A stretch of DNA of 64,000 nucleotides from the NCBI GenBank assembly GCA_013215825.1, contig JABSQN010000005.1, positions 124,001-188,000 of the forward strand, written 5' to 3'. Positions 17,513 to 27,723 of this stretch are shown piece after piece (position 1 is the first letter of the stretch; each line of letters opens with the position of its first letter). The translations under genes and the position numbers were made by a program. This DNA comes from Piscirickettsiaceae bacterium. Its GTDB lineage: Bacteria > Pseudomonadota > Gammaproteobacteria > Nitrosococcales > Methylophagaceae. The notes beneath the pieces are model-generated. The model was not told the DNA's origin and made no database searches. It saw nothing but the letters and a program-made list of their open reading frames with translations.

Positions 17513-18162
17513 GTCCATCAAAACACGCCTTTGATGAAGAAAGTCGATTGGCGGTGTATCGAGCAATTGAACTACGTCGTGATATGCGTCATTTCTTGTC
17601 TGATCCTATTGATGACGATGTATTTAAACGTATTTTAATGGCTGGGCATCAAGCGCCGAGTGTTGGATTAATGCAGCCTTGGCGGATTATTCGGATCACA
17701 GAGCCTGTGATTAGGCAGAGTATTAAACAGATTGTTGATAAAGAACGAATAAAAACAGCTAAAGCCTTGGGTGAGTGCCATGATGACTTTATGAAATTAA
17801 AAGTCGAGGGCATTGAGCAGTGTGGCGAGTTATTAGTCATGGCGCTAATGGATCAGCGAGAACAACATATTTTTGGTCGTCGAACATTGCCGGAAATGGA
17901 TCTGGCATCGGTGTCTTGTGCTATTCAGAATATGTGGTTAGCTTCACGTGCCGAAGGTTTAGGGATGGGCTGGGTATCACTATTTGAGCCTAGTGAACTT
18001 GCCCAATTATTAACGATTCCTCAAGGTGCGAAGCCGATTGCTATTTTATGTTTAGGACATGTCGATGAGTTTTATACTGCGCCAATGTTGGAGTTAGAAC
18101 AGTGGCGACAAGGTGGGGCTTTGGACGATGTATTATTTGAAAATAGCTGGCAGTCACGATAA
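17509..18162 (+). CDS. bluB: 5,6-dimethylbenzimidazole synthase BluB
   Basis: BluB breaks down reduced FMN with oxygen to make 5,6-dimethylbenzimidazole, the lower ligand of B12. The 217-residue protein belongs to the nitroreductase fold: RRDMRHF near residue 23 for FMN binding, HQAPSVGLMQPWRII near 48, and the Gly-rich EGLGMGWVSLFEP near 150, all BluB-like. The start is GTG at 17509, overlapping the stop of the btuM-like gene by four bases. Its presence implies aerobic synthesis of the lower ligand. Position between uptake and assembly genes supports the call. Confidence 0.92.
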   Translation: MSPSKHAFDEESRLAVYRAIELRRDMRHFLSDPIDDDVFKRILMAGHQAPSVGLMQPWRIIRITEPVIRQSIKQIVDKERIKTAKALGECHDDFMKLKVEGIEQCGELLVMALMDQREQHIFGRRTLPEMDLASVSCAIQNMWLASRAEGLGMGWVSLFEPSELAQLLTIPQGAKPIAILCLGHVDEFYTAPMLELEQWRQGGALDDVLFENSWQSR

Positions 18163-18168
18163 CGTAAA

Positions 18169-19083
18169 ATGATTTTAACGACACTTATTATCATCGTAGC
18201 ATTGGCATTAGATTGGCTGATTGGTGAGCCTAAACGATGGCATCCCTTGGTTGGCTTTGGTTGGCTTGTAATGAGAATGGAACGTTGTCTTCATCAGTCA
18301 GCGGTGAGTAATAATCAGCAGATAATACGTGGTTTTATTGCAGTTTTATTGTTACTTATTCCGATTAGTTTTCTAAGCTATTTTATTGCTGAAATCGATG
18401 CTGTGTCTACGTTGTTTTCTATTCTCGTGCTTACATTATGCCTAGGTCATAAAAGTTTACATGACCATGCCTTACCCATTGCCGAAGCCCTAGAAAGTGA
18501 TGATCTTGAGCAGGCTCGCTATCATACTAGCCGAATTGTTAGCCGTGATCCTGCAACATTAAACATCCCACGGGCAGCGATTGAATCGGTGTTAGAAAAT
18601 GGTGCTGATAGTGTGTTTTCCGCCCTGTTTTGGTTTTTGATTGGGGGAGTGCCAGCCGTTATTTTTTATCGTTTAGCCAATACTTTGGATGCAATGTGGG
18701 GCTATCGAAATATACGTTATCTTTATTTTGGTCGTTTTGCCGCTCGATTGGATGATGTTTTAAACTATATTCCTGCCCGATTAACGGCATTAAGCTATGC
18801 CTTAGTCGGAAATACTAAATTGGCATTACGCGCATGGCGACAGCAAGCACGATTGTGGGATAGTCCGAATGCCGGCCCTGTAATGGCGGCAGGCGCAGGC
18901 GCATTAAATATTACCTTGGGTGGTGATGCTCAATATGATGGTAAATGGCACCACCGAATTTTATTGGGCTATGGCGATAGCCCTGAGGCTGTTGATATTT
19001 ATAAGGCATTAACGTTATTACGCCATAGTGTGTATTTATGGCTTGTGGCCTTACTCTTATTATCGGGTCTTTATTATGCTTGA
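18169..19083 (+). CDS. cbiB: Adenosylcobinamide-phosphate synthase CbiB
   Basis: CbiB (CobD in the aerobic naming) attaches aminopropanol phosphate to adenosylcobyric acid in the inner membrane. The 304-residue protein starts with the family pattern ALDWLIGEPKRWHPLVGFG, has several membrane segments, and carries the conserved SRDPATLN and ESVLENGADSVFSALFWF stretches as well as RLANTLDAMWGY. It begins six bases after bluB and overlaps the next gene by eight bases. Confidence 0.94.
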   Translation: MILTTLIIIVALALDWLIGEPKRWHPLVGFGWLVMRMERCLHQSAVSNNQQIIRGFIAVLLLLIPISFLSYFIAEIDAVSTLFSILVLTLCLGHKSLHDHALPIAEALESDDLEQARYHTSRIVSRDPATLNIPRAAIESVLENGADSVFSALFWFLIGGVPAVIFYRLANTLDAMWGYRNIRYLYFGRFAARLDDVLNYIPARLTALSYALVGNTKLALRAWRQQARLWDSPNAGPVMAAGAGALNITLGGDAQYDGKWHHRILLGYGDSPEAVDIYKALTLLRHSVYLWLVALLLLSGLYYA

Positions 19084-20065
19084 ACATGGCGGCAGACTTA
19101 ATCAAGTGGCTCGGCAATATGGTATCGCGGTTGCTGACTTTATGGATCTTTCGACAGGTATTAATCCAAATGGTTGGCCTGTACCTCAGGATCTACCCTC
19201 TGATTTATGGTCAAGACTACCGCAAGACGATGATGGTTTAATCGCCGTAGCACGGGATTATTATCAATGTGATTCTTTATTAGCCGTTGCCGGCTCACAA
19301 GCGGCTATTCAGATGCTTCCTTTATTGCGATCACATAGTAAAGTGGGCGTGTTATCTCCTGCTTATGCCGAACATGAGCATGCATGGACTAAGGCGGGTC
19401 ATGAGATTGTAACTGTTGATGCAGATTGCATTAGCGATCAATTAAGCCAGTTTGATGTATTGATACTTATTAATCCAAACAATCCGACAGGGCAATGCTT
19501 TAGCCCTCAACAACTATTAGATTGGCATCAACAACTTGCTAGAACAGGCGGTTGGTTAATTGTTGATGAAGCCTTTATTGATACGGATGCAACACAGAGC
19601 TTAAGTCAGCATTGTCCTCGATATGGCTTAATTGTACTTCGTTCTGTGGGTAAGTTCTTTGGTTTAGCGGGATTACGAACTGGGTTTGTTTTTGCTGAAA
19701 ATCGTATATTAACAGCATTATCTGAGCAGTTAGGGCCATGGCCGATTGCAAGCGTGTCACGATATGTCACGCAGTTAGCATTGGCTGATAAAGCGTGGCA
19801 AACTGATGCTAAAGTTCAATTAAAACAGCAGAGTCAGCGTTTAGCCACATTGCTAACTTGTTCGGGTTTAACGCCAAGTGGCTCGAGTAGTTTGTTTCAA
19901 TGGATTAAAAGCAGAGATGCAGAGAGCCTTCATCAACAATTGGCTCAGCAAGGTATCTTTACGCGTCTATTTTTACAGCCACAAAGCCTACGTTTTGGCC
20001 TGCCTAAATCAGAGCAGGATTGGCAACGTCTAAATATTGTATTACAAGGGTTATCCGTATCGTGA
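19076..20065 (+). CDS. cobD: Threonine-phosphate decarboxylase CobD
   Basis: This PLP enzyme decarboxylates threonine phosphate to aminopropanol phosphate, the linker used by CbiB. The 329-residue protein has the opening [28 protein letters not shown], the NPNNPTGQ substrate motif, and the PLP lysine in [15 protein letters not shown]. The start is placed at ATG 19076, which overlaps the cbiB stop by eight bases; the longer frame from 19028 lies wholly inside cbiB. It resembles histidinol-phosphate aminotransferases, but context and the N-terminal motif favour CobD. Confidence 0.92.
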   Translation: MLEHGGRLNQVARQYGIAVADFMDLSTGINPNGWPVPQDLPSDLWSRLPQDDDGLIAVARDYYQCDSLLAVAGSQAAIQMLPLLRSHSKVGVLSPAYAEHEHAWTKAGHEIVTVDADCISDQLSQFDVLILINPNNPTGQCFSPQQLLDWHQQLARTGGWLIVDEAFIDTDATQSLSQHCPRYGLIVLRSVGKFFGLAGLRTGFVFAENRILTALSEQLGPWPIASVSRYVTQLALADKAWQTDAKVQLKQQSQRLATLLTCSGLTPSGSSSLFQWIKSRDAESLHQQLAQQGIFTRLFLQPQSLRFGLPKSEQDWQRLNIVLQGLSVS

Positions 20066-21528
20066 TCGCAGCAACATTAATGGTTCAAGGAACAACCTCA
20101 GATGCAGGAAAAAGCACCGTTGTTACGGCAATATGTCGCTATTTGCAGCGAAAGTCTTATTCTGTGGTTCCTTTCAAACCGCAAAATATGGCGCTTAATA
20201 GTGCGGTGACAGTTGATGGCGGTGAAATAGGGCGCGCGCAAGCGGTGCAAGCGCAAGCATGTATGCTTGAGCCTCACACTGATATGAACCCAGTATTATT
20301 AAAACCAAATACCAATACTGGCGCGCAGGTAATTATTCATGGCCATGCGATTAGTAATATGGAGGCACAGGATTATCATCACTATAAAACAACTGCTATG
20401 GCTGCGGTGCTTGAATCACATCAGCGATTAAGTAATCAGTATCAGCTGGTGATTGTTGAAGGTGCTGGCTCGCCCGCCGAGATTAATCTCAGAGATCGTG
20501 ATATTGCCAATATGGGTTTTGCCGAAGCTGTCGATTGCCCTGTTATCTTGGTGGCAGATATTGATCGTGGCGGGGTGTTTGCTCAAATTGTTGGAACGCT
20601 TGAGCTACTTTCTAGTTCTGAACAGGCACGAATTAAAGGCTTTATTATTAATCGCTTTCGCGGCGATATTAGCCTATTGCAATCAGGTTTAGATTGGCTG
20701 GAAAAGAAAACTGGCAAACCTGTATTAGGTGTTTTGCCTTATCTTCAAAATTTTCACCTTGAAGCGGAAGATGCCATTAATACCCAGCAAATTAGTGAGC
20801 AAGCCAATTTTAAAGTGATTGTGCTTGTTTATCCGAGGATCAGTAACCATACTGACTTAGATCCATTACGTTTACATCCCAATATTGATCTGCAATTTAT
20901 CCCGCTTGGTCATGATATTCCCGATGCAGACTTAATCATCTTGCCCGGCTCTAAAAGTGTGATTGATGATTTAACGTCTTTAATTGCGAGTGGTTGGCAA
21001 ACGGCCATTAATAAGCATCTGCGATATGGCGGTAAAGTATTGGGTATCTGCGGTGGTTATCAAATGTTAGGGCAGGAAATTCATGATCCAGATGGCCTTG
21101 AAGGCAATATAGAGATGATTGCCGGCTTAAAGTTATTAGATATGACGACCACATTGAAACCGGCAAAACAGCTTCGAAATGTGTCGGGAATCTTATCGTT
21201 GGATAATGCCCTATTTTCAGGTTATGAAATTCATGCAGGAGTCTCGGAAGGACGTTCGCTCGATACGCCTGTGTGTTGCATTGATGGGCATAATGAAGGG
21301 GCAATAAGTGATGATGGTCAAGTTTTAGGTAGCTATGTTCATGGTATTTTTGAACAAAGTGAAGCGTGTTCTGCCATCTTGAAATGGGCGGGTTTACATG
21401 ATTTTGAGCCTATCGACTATCATGCATTACGCGAAGCGGATATCGATCGCTTAGCTGATATGATAGACACGTATATTGATACGGCTCACCTATTGAAATT
21501 ACTTAATATATCGGATTCTTCATCATGA
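20062..21528 (+). CDS. cobQ: Cobyric acid synthase CobQ/CbiP
   Basis: CobQ amidates adenosylcobyrinic a,c-diamide four times to give cobyric acid. The 488-residue protein has an N-terminal synthetase P-loop ([12 protein letters not shown]), the conserved KPQNMALNS, and a C-terminal glutaminase domain with Cys in [12 protein letters not shown] and His in SYVHGIFE. The GTG at 20062 overlaps the cobD stop by four bases and gives the usual N terminus; the ORF continues further upstream within cobD. This step acts before cobinamide, so its retention suggests either full synthesis elsewhere or salvage of early corrinoids. Confidence 0.94.
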   Translation: MIAATLMVQGTTSDAGKSTVVTAICRYLQRKSYSVVPFKPQNMALNSAVTVDGGEIGRAQAVQAQACMLEPHTDMNPVLLKPNTNTGAQVIIHGHAISNMEAQDYHHYKTTAMAAVLESHQRLSNQYQLVIVEGAGSPAEINLRDRDIANMGFAEAVDCPVILVADIDRGGVFAQIVGTLELLSSSEQARIKGFIINRFRGDISLLQSGLDWLEKKTGKPVLGVLPYLQNFHLEAEDAINTQQISEQANFKVIVLVYPRISNHTDLDPLRLHPNIDLQFIPLGHDIPDADLIILPGSKSVIDDLTSLIASGWQTAINKHLRYGGKVLGICGGYQMLGQEIHDPDGLEGNIEMIAGLKLLDMTTTLKPAKQLRNVSGILSLDNALFSGYEIHAGVSEGRSLDTPVCCIDGHNEGAISDDGQVLGSYVHGIFEQSEACSAILKWAGLHDFEPIDYHALREADIDRLADMIDTYIDTAHLLKLLNISDSSS

Positions 21529-22052
21529 CCACGACACTTATCTTAGGTGGAGTAAAATCAGGGAAAAGTGTTCTAGCTGAAGCTGTAGCGCACAAGAGTG
21601 CGATGACTGTGACCTATATCGCAACCGCTTCGGGGCAAGATGATGAAATGCAATATCGAATTCAAACACATCAACGCCGCCGCCCAAAACAATGGCAAAC
21701 AGTGGAAACACCATTGCACCTTGCTTCGGCGATTCAACAGCATTGTGTAGAGAAACACTGTGTTTTAGTTGATTGCTTAACGTTATGGCTAACGAATTTA
21801 CTGATGCAAGAAAATGAAACGTTATTACGACGTGAAATTGATGCCTTAGTTGATTGTATCAATCAACTTGAAGGCACGTTGATTATGGTGAGTAATGAAA
21901 CGAATATGGGCATTACACCCTTGGGAGAATTAACACGTCGTTATTGTGATGAAGTGGGAGTTTTACATCAGAGAATCGCTCAAAAATGTGACAATGTTGT
22001 GCTGACCGTTGCAGGTCTGCCTCATATTTTAAAAGGACATTTACATGACTGA
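21525..22052 (+). CDS. cobU: Adenosylcobinamide kinase / guanylyltransferase CobU
   Basis: This bifunctional enzyme phosphorylates adenosylcobinamide and adds GMP to form AdoCbi-GDP. The 175-residue protein has the P-loop GGVKSGKS near residue 8, a second motif [31 protein letters not shown] and the ending [10 protein letters not shown]...[11 protein letters not shown] typical of CobU/CobP. It overlaps cobQ by four bases (ATGA) and cobT by eight bases. Confidence 0.95.
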   Translation: MTTTLILGGVKSGKSVLAEAVAHKSAMTVTYIATASGQDDEMQYRIQTHQRRRPKQWQTVETPLHLASAIQQHCVEKHCVLVDCLTLWLTNLLMQENETLLRREIDALVDCINQLEGTLIMVSNETNMGITPLGELTRRYCDEVGVLHQRIAQKCDNVVLTVAGLPHILKGHLHD

Positions 22053-23097
22053 CTTTGAATTATGGTTAGCATCGCCAGCTAAACAGCCCGATTTGGCGAG
22101 TCGGCAAGCGGCTCTCGAGCGCCAGCAGCAATTAACAAAACCAGCAGGTTCATTGGGTCAAATTGAAGATATTGCGGTGACATTGGCAAGTTTACAAGCG
22201 AATGAAAATCCGAGTGTTGATCGTGTACAGATAACGGTTTTTGCCGCTGACCATGGCATTGTTGAAGAAGGTGTTTCGGCATTTCCTCAAGAAGTCACTG
22301 GTGAAATGATTCGTAACTTTTCACGAGGTGGTGCGGCTATTTCTGTTTTAGCACACGAAAATAATGCTCAACTATCCGTGATTAATATGGGTACAGTGAA
22401 TAAGTTGGAACCTCTTACGAATGTTGATGATGCGCGTATTGCGGCAGGAACAAAAAATTTCCTCCACCATGCTGCCATGACAGAATCTCAATGTCAGCAA
22501 GCATTATTGATAGGGCAGGAGCATATTGAACACGTATATAACTCAGGTATTCAGCTCTTTATTGGTGGTGAGATGGGGATCGGTAATACCAGTTCTGCAA
22601 CCGCCATTACTTGCGCTCTTCTTAAACGGGAGGCTCGCTATCTTGTCGGACCTGGAACAGGATTAGATTCGGACAGTGTGCAGATGAAAGCGAATATTAT
22701 TCAAACTGCCTTAGATAAGCATCACCAGCAACTGGATAGCCCGTTACGTATCTTGCACTATGTCGGCGGCTTCGAAATAGCGGCATTAGTAGGCGCTTAT
22801 ATTCACTGTGCTAAAGTTGGATTGCCGGTATTGATCGATGGTTTTATTAGTTCAGTGGCCGCCTTATTAGCAGAGCAAATTTGTCCCGGTACCCAGGTTT
22901 GGTTTTTATTCAGTCACCAATCTGCCGAGCCAGGTCATCAACAAGTATTGGCAGAATTAAATGCAACACCGTTACTAAGTCTTGGTATGAGATTGGGTGA
23001 AGCCAGTGGTGCGGCGATGGTGTTACCACTTATAAAATCAAGCTGTGCTTTGCATAATAATATGGCAACATTTTCCCAAGCATCGGTATCTCAGTAA
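22045..23097 (+). CDS. cobT: Nicotinate-nucleotide:dimethylbenzimidazole phosphoribosyltransferase CobT
   Basis: CobT activates dimethylbenzimidazole to alpha-ribazole-5'-phosphate. The 350-residue protein shows KPAGSLGQIEDIA, the DHGIVEEGVSAFPQEVT motif, GGEMGIGNTSSATA and, near the C terminus, LGMRLGEASGAAMV, whose Glu is the catalytic base in the family. It fits directly downstream of BluB's product in the pathway. It overlaps cobU by eight bases and shares one base with cobS. Confidence 0.96.
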   Translation: MTDFELWLASPAKQPDLASRQAALERQQQLTKPAGSLGQIEDIAVTLASLQANENPSVDRVQITVFAADHGIVEEGVSAFPQEVTGEMIRNFSRGGAAISVLAHENNAQLSVINMGTVNKLEPLTNVDDARIAAGTKNFLHHAAMTESQCQQALLIGQEHIEHVYNSGIQLFIGGEMGIGNTSSATAITCALLKREARYLVGPGTGLDSDSVQMKANIIQTALDKHHQQLDSPLRILHYVGGFEIAALVGAYIHCAKVGLPVLIDGFISSVAALLAEQICPGTQVWFLFSHQSAEPGHQQVLAELNATPLLSLGMRLGEASGAAMVLPLIKSSCALHNNMATFSQASVSQ

Positions 23098-23831
23098 TGA
23101 AAAATCAATGGCAATCCTTTCTTATCGCGCTGCAATTTCTGACAATGATTCCTGTTCGATTGACTAGTCCGGTTAAAGATACAAACCAAGGAAACTCACT
23201 GCTTTATTACCCATTCATTGGGCTGATTATTGGCAGCATTATATTGTTTAATATTTATATATTAGATGGGCAATCATATTGGGTTAGTGCCATTTTAACA
23301 CTGACTTTATGGATAGCTCTCACAGGGGGGCTACATTTGGATGGGCTTGCTGACAGTGCCGATGCGTGGCTGGGCGGCTTAGGTGATAAAGCGAAAACCT
23401 TATTGATTATGAAAGATCCGGCCAGCGGACCGATTGCTGTTGTGGTGTTGCTGATGCTGTTACTTATCAAATTCATTATGCTAGCCGAGCTTATTCAACA
23501 ACAGGCATGGCTGAGTATTATGGCAACTATCATATTGTCTAGGTTGGCATTGCCGCTACTCTTGATGACAACACCATATGTTCGACCTAATGGTTTGGGG
23601 GCAATTTTAGTCAAGTCATTGCCTCGTCAATCTTTACGAATTATGCTTGCCTCAGTTGCTTTCTTGGCATTGATCATGATTGATTTTATTCCCCTTCTTT
23701 TATTTTTAGCGGTGCTATTAGTCTTGCGTTATTGCATGATGCAACGTTTAGGTGGCACAACAGGTGATACTGCTGGTGCAATGGTTGAGATATTGGAAGT
23801 AACGCTATTAATTAGCTTTGTGATTATTTAA
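23097..23831 (+). CDS. cobS: Cobalamin (5'-phosphate) synthase CobS
   Basis: CobS is an integral membrane enzyme that joins AdoCbi-GDP to alpha-ribazole phosphate. The 244-residue protein has the N-terminal ALQFLTMIPVRL, the conserved acidic motif GGLHLDGLADSADAWLGG followed by MKDPASGPIAV, several membrane helices, and a closing RLGGTTGDTAGAMVEILE. The start ATG 23097 overlaps the last base of cobT. Confidence 0.95.
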   Translation: MKNQWQSFLIALQFLTMIPVRLTSPVKDTNQGNSLLYYPFIGLIIGSIILFNIYILDGQSYWVSAILTLTLWIALTGGLHLDGLADSADAWLGGLGDKAKTLLIMKDPASGPIAVVVLLMLLLIKFIMLAELIQQQAWLSIMATIILSRLALPLLLMTTPYVRPNGLGAILVKSLPRQSLRIMLASVAFLALIMIDFIPLLLFLAVLLVLRYCMMQRLGGTTGDTAGAMVEILEVTLLISFVII

Positions 23832-23847
23832 AAAGAGAACTCTACTT

Positions 23848-24456
23848 ATGGCAGATAAAGAAAAAACACAGCGTCACGAAAAGCGCATGAAGCGTCATAA
23901 AGAAGTTGTTGACGATAAAATTGAGCAAGCACAAACCGATAAAGGTTTGCTACTGGTTATCACTGGCAATGGCAAAGGTAAAAGCTCATCAGGCTTTGGC
24001 ATGGTGGCTCGCGCGCTAGGACATGGTATGCGAGTCGGTGTGGTGCAGTTTATTAAAGGTGCTTACAGTACGGGTGAAGAAACCTTTTTCCGTCGCTTCC
24101 CTGATGAAGTTGAATACCATGTTATGGGCGATGGTTTCACCTGGGATACGCAAAACCTTGAACAAGATATCGCTTCAGCAGAAGCTGGTTGGGAAGTATG
24201 TAAGAAGCTATTAGCAGATCCTAAGATTGATGTTGTGTTATTTGATGAACTCAATATTGTACTGAAAATGAAATACCTTAAAAGTGAAACCGTATTAGCT
24301 GATATCGCCACAAGGCCCGATATGAAACATGTCATTATCACGGGGCGCGGTGCGCCTGAGTCTGTGATTGACGCGGCGGATACCGTGAGTCGTATTGAAG
24401 ATGTGAAACATGCTTTTCGAGCTGGGATTAAAGCTCAGAAAGGGATTGAGTTATAA
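23848..24456 (+). CDS. cobO: Corrinoid adenosyltransferase CobO (CobA type)
   Basis: This enzyme transfers the adenosyl group from ATP to cob(I)alamin precursors. The 202-residue protein has a charged N terminus (KRMKRHKEVVDDKIEQAQ) followed by the P-loop ITGNGKGKSSSGFG, then VGVVQFIKGAYSTGEE, VLFDELNIVLK and ITGRGAPESVIDAADTVSRI, all standard for the family. It is the last gene of the riboswitch-controlled run, 16 bases after cobS. No clear terminator follows; the next 215 bases (24457-24671) hold no recognisable feature besides the probable promoter of the next gene. Confidence 0.95.
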   Translation: MADKEKTQRHEKRMKRHKEVVDDKIEQAQTDKGLLLVITGNGKGKSSSGFGMVARALGHGMRVGVVQFIKGAYSTGEETFFRRFPDEVEYHVMGDGFTWDTQNLEQDIASAEAGWEVCKKLLADPKIDVVLFDELNIVLKMKYLKSETVLADIATRPDMKHVIITGRGAPESVIDAADTVSRIEDVKHAFRAGIKAQKGIEL

Positions 24457-24671
24457 AATTCAATCTGACCGTGCGTTGCATGAATCAGTCATTTCTCTAT
24501 AGTCATCAAGGGTGCATTTAATTGCAGAAAATAATTAACAAGGTATAGAAGAGTATTCAGCTTAATTTTGAGTGCTAAAACTACAAATTGAATAATAAAA
24601 TAAAAGTGTTAAGGTTTAGATAATTATTCTTTGTTGTAATGCTCTATAAATTGAGAATATAGGAGAATCAC

Positions 24672-25415
24672 ATGACAGACTTAAAGCAACAGTTAACGAC
24701 TTATCATGTTTGGGATAAGTCCGTTCGGGTTTTTCATTGGATTAATGTGCTGTGTGTTTTAGCTTTAATTGCCGTGGGTACAGCAATTTTGAATGCAAAG
24801 GGCTTGGGAGTCAGTACTGATGGTAAGATTTTATTAAAATCGGTTCATGTTTATATTGGCTATGTGTTTTCTCTTAACCTTGCATGGCGATTGATATGGG
24901 GATTCATCGGTAATCGCTATGCGCGCTGGTCGGCGATTATTCCGTTTAATACTCAACATCGGGCACAAATATCAGCGATGATGATTGGTGCTAAAGCCGG
25001 TACGCCAATTGGTTTTTTAGGTCATAACCCCATTGGGAGAATGATGGTGGCACTATTGTTTTTATTACTCAGTGTGCAGGCGATAACAGGCTTAGTCCTG
25101 GCTGGAACCGATGTGTATATGCCGCCATTTGGTAATACGATAAAAGAATGGGTGGCAGTCGATAGTTCAACTGTTGAGAGCATTAAACCGTATTCAAAAG
25201 AGGGCGTTGATGCCGAAGCTTATAAAGAAATGCGTGACTTCAGAAAGCCAATTGTTACGACACATTATTATGTGTTTTTTGTGCTGCTTGCCGCGATATT
25301 TCTGCATTTACTAGCCGTTATTATTACCGAAATAAAAGAGAAAAATGGCATTGTGTCAGCGATGTTTACCGGTAAAAAAGTGTTTGCTAATAAGCCGTTT
25401 GATTCGGGTCTTTAG
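24672..25415 (+). CDS. Cytochrome b561-family membrane protein
   Basis: This 247-residue di-haem membrane protein is of the type found with Ni-Fe hydrogenases or as a partner for c-type cytochromes. Four or five membrane segments are visible, with candidate haem-ligand histidines in VRVFHWINV, LKSVHVYIGYV and in TTHYYVFFVLLAAIFLHLLAV. AGGAG precedes the ATG at good spacing. It follows the cob operon on the same strand after 215 bases, probably as its own transcript. Its redox partner is not in the window. Confidence 0.82.
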   Translation: MTDLKQQLTTYHVWDKSVRVFHWINVLCVLALIAVGTAILNAKGLGVSTDGKILLKSVHVYIGYVFSLNLAWRLIWGFIGNRYARWSAIIPFNTQHRAQISAMMIGAKAGTPIGFLGHNPIGRMMVALLFLLLSVQAITGLVLAGTDVYMPPFGNTIKEWVAVDSSTVESIKPYSKEGVDAEAYKEMRDFRKPIVTTHYYVFFVLLAAIFLHLLAVIITEIKEKNGIVSAMFTGKKVFANKPFDSGL

Positions 25416-25467
25416 AATATATTACAAAGGGCGCGGAGTATTCTTCTGGTTTCATGCGTTTTAATAA

Positions 25468-25551
25468 CGTCAGTCATCCCCGTGGAAACGGGGCTCCAAC
25501 GATAGTTGATTACATTACTGCCCATAGATTCCCACTTTCGCGAAAATGACG
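25468..25551. repeat. REP/MITE-like palindromic intergenic element
   Basis: The element runs from CGTCAGTCATCCCCG to GCGAAAATGACG. Its ends are imperfect inverted repeats (CGTCA...TGACG). Two small hairpins lie inside: CCCCGTGGAAACGGGG and ATTCCCACTTTCGCGAAAAT. This is the style of the short dispersed GTCATTCCC...GGGAATGAC elements common in proteobacterial genomes. It lies between the convergent cytochrome gene and radC. Only one copy is in the window. Confidence 0.6.
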
Positions 25552-25559
25552 AAGCGAAA

Positions 25560-26234
25560 CTATAGCCGCCCAATTTCAGCAAAAGAAACAGTCTCACCAT
25601 CGCCAATAACAATATGATCTAAAACTCGGATATCAACCAATCCCAGTGCAGATTTTAATCGGGTAGTGATGGCGTAATCCGCTTGACTAGGTTCAGCGAT
25701 ACCAGATGGATGATTATGGGCAAAAATCACTGCTGCCGCATTGTGTGCAAGTGCGCGTTTAACAACTTCTCGCGGATAAACGGATGCACCATCAATCGTG
25801 CCTTGAAATAATTCTTCAAAGGCAATCATGCGGTGTTTATTATCGAGAAAAAGGCAAGCGAAGACTTCATGATGATAAGCGCGTAAGCGTTGTTGTAAAT
25901 ACTGTTTAGTAGTTGCCGCATCGGTGAGGGCATCGCCGCGAGATAAGGTTGATTCAAGATGGCGTCGGCTCATTTCAAGTACTGCCTGCAATTGCACAAA
26001 CTTGGCAGGGCCTAAACCATGTTGCTGACAAAAGGCCGTTTGATCAGCCTCAAGCAAGGCGCGCAAACTACCGAAGGAGGCGAGCAGGTTTTTTGCTAAT
26101 TCGACTGCGGAGAGTCCGGTTACACCTGTCCGTAAGAAAATAGCTAACAATTCGGCATCAGATAATATATTTGCACCATGTTGTAGTAACTTCTCACGAG
26201 GCCTTTCATCGGCCGGCCAATCTTTAATTGCCAT
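25560..26234 (-). CDS. radC: RadC family JAMM-domain protein
   Basis: This 224-residue protein has an N-terminal helix-hairpin-helix region ([16 protein letters not shown]-like, followed by [11 protein letters not shown]) and a C-terminal JAMM metalloprotease-like domain with the zinc motif [14 protein letters not shown] and the preceding Glu. The family was once linked to DNA repair, but its real function is unresolved. The start at 26234 gives [17 protein letters not shown], the usual N terminus. It is the only minus-strand gene between btuB and mrcA. Confidence 0.93.
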   Translation of the reverse strand: MAIKDWPADERPREKLLQHGANILSDAELLAIFLRTGVTGLSAVELAKNLLASFGSLRALLEADQTAFCQQHGLGPAKFVQLQAVLEMSRRHLESTLSRGDALTDAATTKQYLQQRLRAYHHEVFACLFLDNKHRMIAFEELFQGTIDGASVYPREVVKRALAHNAAAVIFAHNHPSGIAEPSQADYAITTRLKSALGLVDIRVLDHIVIGDGETVSFAEIGRL

Positions 26235-26362
26235 ACTTCGATTCCTTTTGAAGAGTGATGGCTAATTCTATCGCTTGTTTTTAATAAAAACAATCACTTA
26301 TTTTTGAATTGAGTGACAAAAAAGAGTATTCTACACAGCCTTATTTTTACGATATCGATTGC

Positions 26363-27703
26363 ATGGCTGGTAAACTTTTTATAAAGACATTTGGTTGTCA
26401 GATGAATGAATATGATTCATCAAAAATGCTTGAAGTGCTTGCCGCTTCTCATCAATTAGAGCTGACAGAGGTAGCTGAAGAGGCGGATGTGCTCTTACTG
26501 AACACCTGTTCGATTCGCGAAAAAGCGCAGGAGAAGGTGTTTCACCAGCTTGGTCGCTGGAAGCGCTGGAAAGATGATAAGCCCGACTTAATCATTGGTG
26601 TCGGTGGCTGTGTGGCCAGCCAAGAGGGTGAGGCTATTCGTCGTCGTGCACCTTATGTTGATTTGGTTTTTGGCCCGCAAACATTGCATCGATTGCCTGA
26701 AATGCTGGATGCGGTTAAAAAGACTCACAAACCTAGTATTGATATCTCGTTCCCTGAAATAGAAAAATTCGATAATTTACCTGAGCCAAAAGCAGATGGC
26801 CCAACGGCATTTGTGTCGATTATGGAAGGCTGTAGTAAATATTGCACGTTTTGCGTGGTGCCTTTTACGCGTGGTGAAGAAGTGAGTCGTCCGGTTGAGG
26901 GCGTGTTGACTGAAATCCGACAATTGGCAGCACAGGGTGTACGTGAGATCAATCTTCTGGGGCAGAATGTGAACTCGTATCAAGGTGACCTTGATGATGA
27001 TGGCGCCGCTGATTTAGCCCTTCTGATCCATTATGTCGCGGCGATTGATGGCATTGATCGTATTCGTTTCACAACATCGCATCCTGTTGAATTTTCAGAT
27101 AGTTTGATCGATGCGTTTGCTGAAGTTCCTGAGCTAGTTAATCATTTACATCTACCTATTCAATCCGGTTCAGATCGCATTTTAGCAATGATGAAACGTG
27201 GTCATATGGTATTGGAATATAAAGACAAAATCCGTCGCCTACGAAAAGTTCGCCCGAATATCAGTATGTCGAGTGATTTTATTATTGGTTTTCCTGATGA
27301 AACCGATGCCGATTTTGAAGCAACCATGGCGATAATTAATGATATTGGTTTCGATCATTCCTTTAGCTTTATTTATAGTCCTCGTCCAGGTACGCCAGCG
27401 TCTGCATTTATTGATTCTGTGCCTGAAGAGGTTAAAAAAGAACGCTTGAAGCGGGTACAAGAGCGCCTTTTAGAGCTAGAAGCAGCACATAGTCAAGCGA
27501 TGTTAGGCACGACACAACGCATTTTAGTTGAGCGAATTAGCCAGCGTGTTGATGGCGAAATGAAAGGACGAACAGAAAATAATCGTTCTGTTATTTTTGT
27601 TGGCGATAGCAGTTTGATGGGTAAGTTTGTTGATGTGACAATTACCGAAGCGTATAGCAATTCGTTACGTGGCGAAATGATCGCCAATAGCCCAATCCTT
27701 TAA
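26363..27703 (+). CDS. miaB: tRNA-2-methylthio-N6-dimethylallyladenosine synthase MiaB
   Basis: MiaB is a radical-SAM methylthiotransferase modifying A37 of tRNAs. The 446-residue protein has the N-terminal cluster domain ([12 protein letters not shown] with Cys, [19 protein letters not shown]), the radical-SAM motif [16 protein letters not shown] and a C-terminal TRAM domain. I choose ATG 26363 because it yields [13 protein letters not shown], matching the family; the frame extends to a TTG at 26309 giving 18 more residues that look unrelated. It opens a run miaB-phoH-ybeY-corC-lnt seen in many gammaproteobacteria. Confidence 0.95.
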   Translation: MAGKLFIKTFGCQMNEYDSSKMLEVLAASHQLELTEVAEEADVLLLNTCSIREKAQEKVFHQLGRWKRWKDDKPDLIIGVGGCVASQEGEAIRRRAPYVDLVFGPQTLHRLPEMLDAVKKTHKPSIDISFPEIEKFDNLPEPKADGPTAFVSIMEGCSKYCTFCVVPFTRGEEVSRPVEGVLTEIRQLAAQGVREINLLGQNVNSYQGDLDDDGAADLALLIHYVAAIDGIDRIRFTTSHPVEFSDSLIDAFAEVPELVNHLHLPIQSGSDRILAMMKRGHMVLEYKDKIRRLRKVRPNISMSSDFIIGFPDETDADFEATMAIINDIGFDHSFSFIYSPRPGTPASAFIDSVPEEVKKERLKRVQERLLELEAAHSQAMLGTTQRILVERISQRVDGEMKGRTENNRSVIFVGDSSLMGKFVDVTITEAYSNSLRGEMIANSPIL

Positions 27704-27723
27704 ATTAATCGAGAAATACAACT

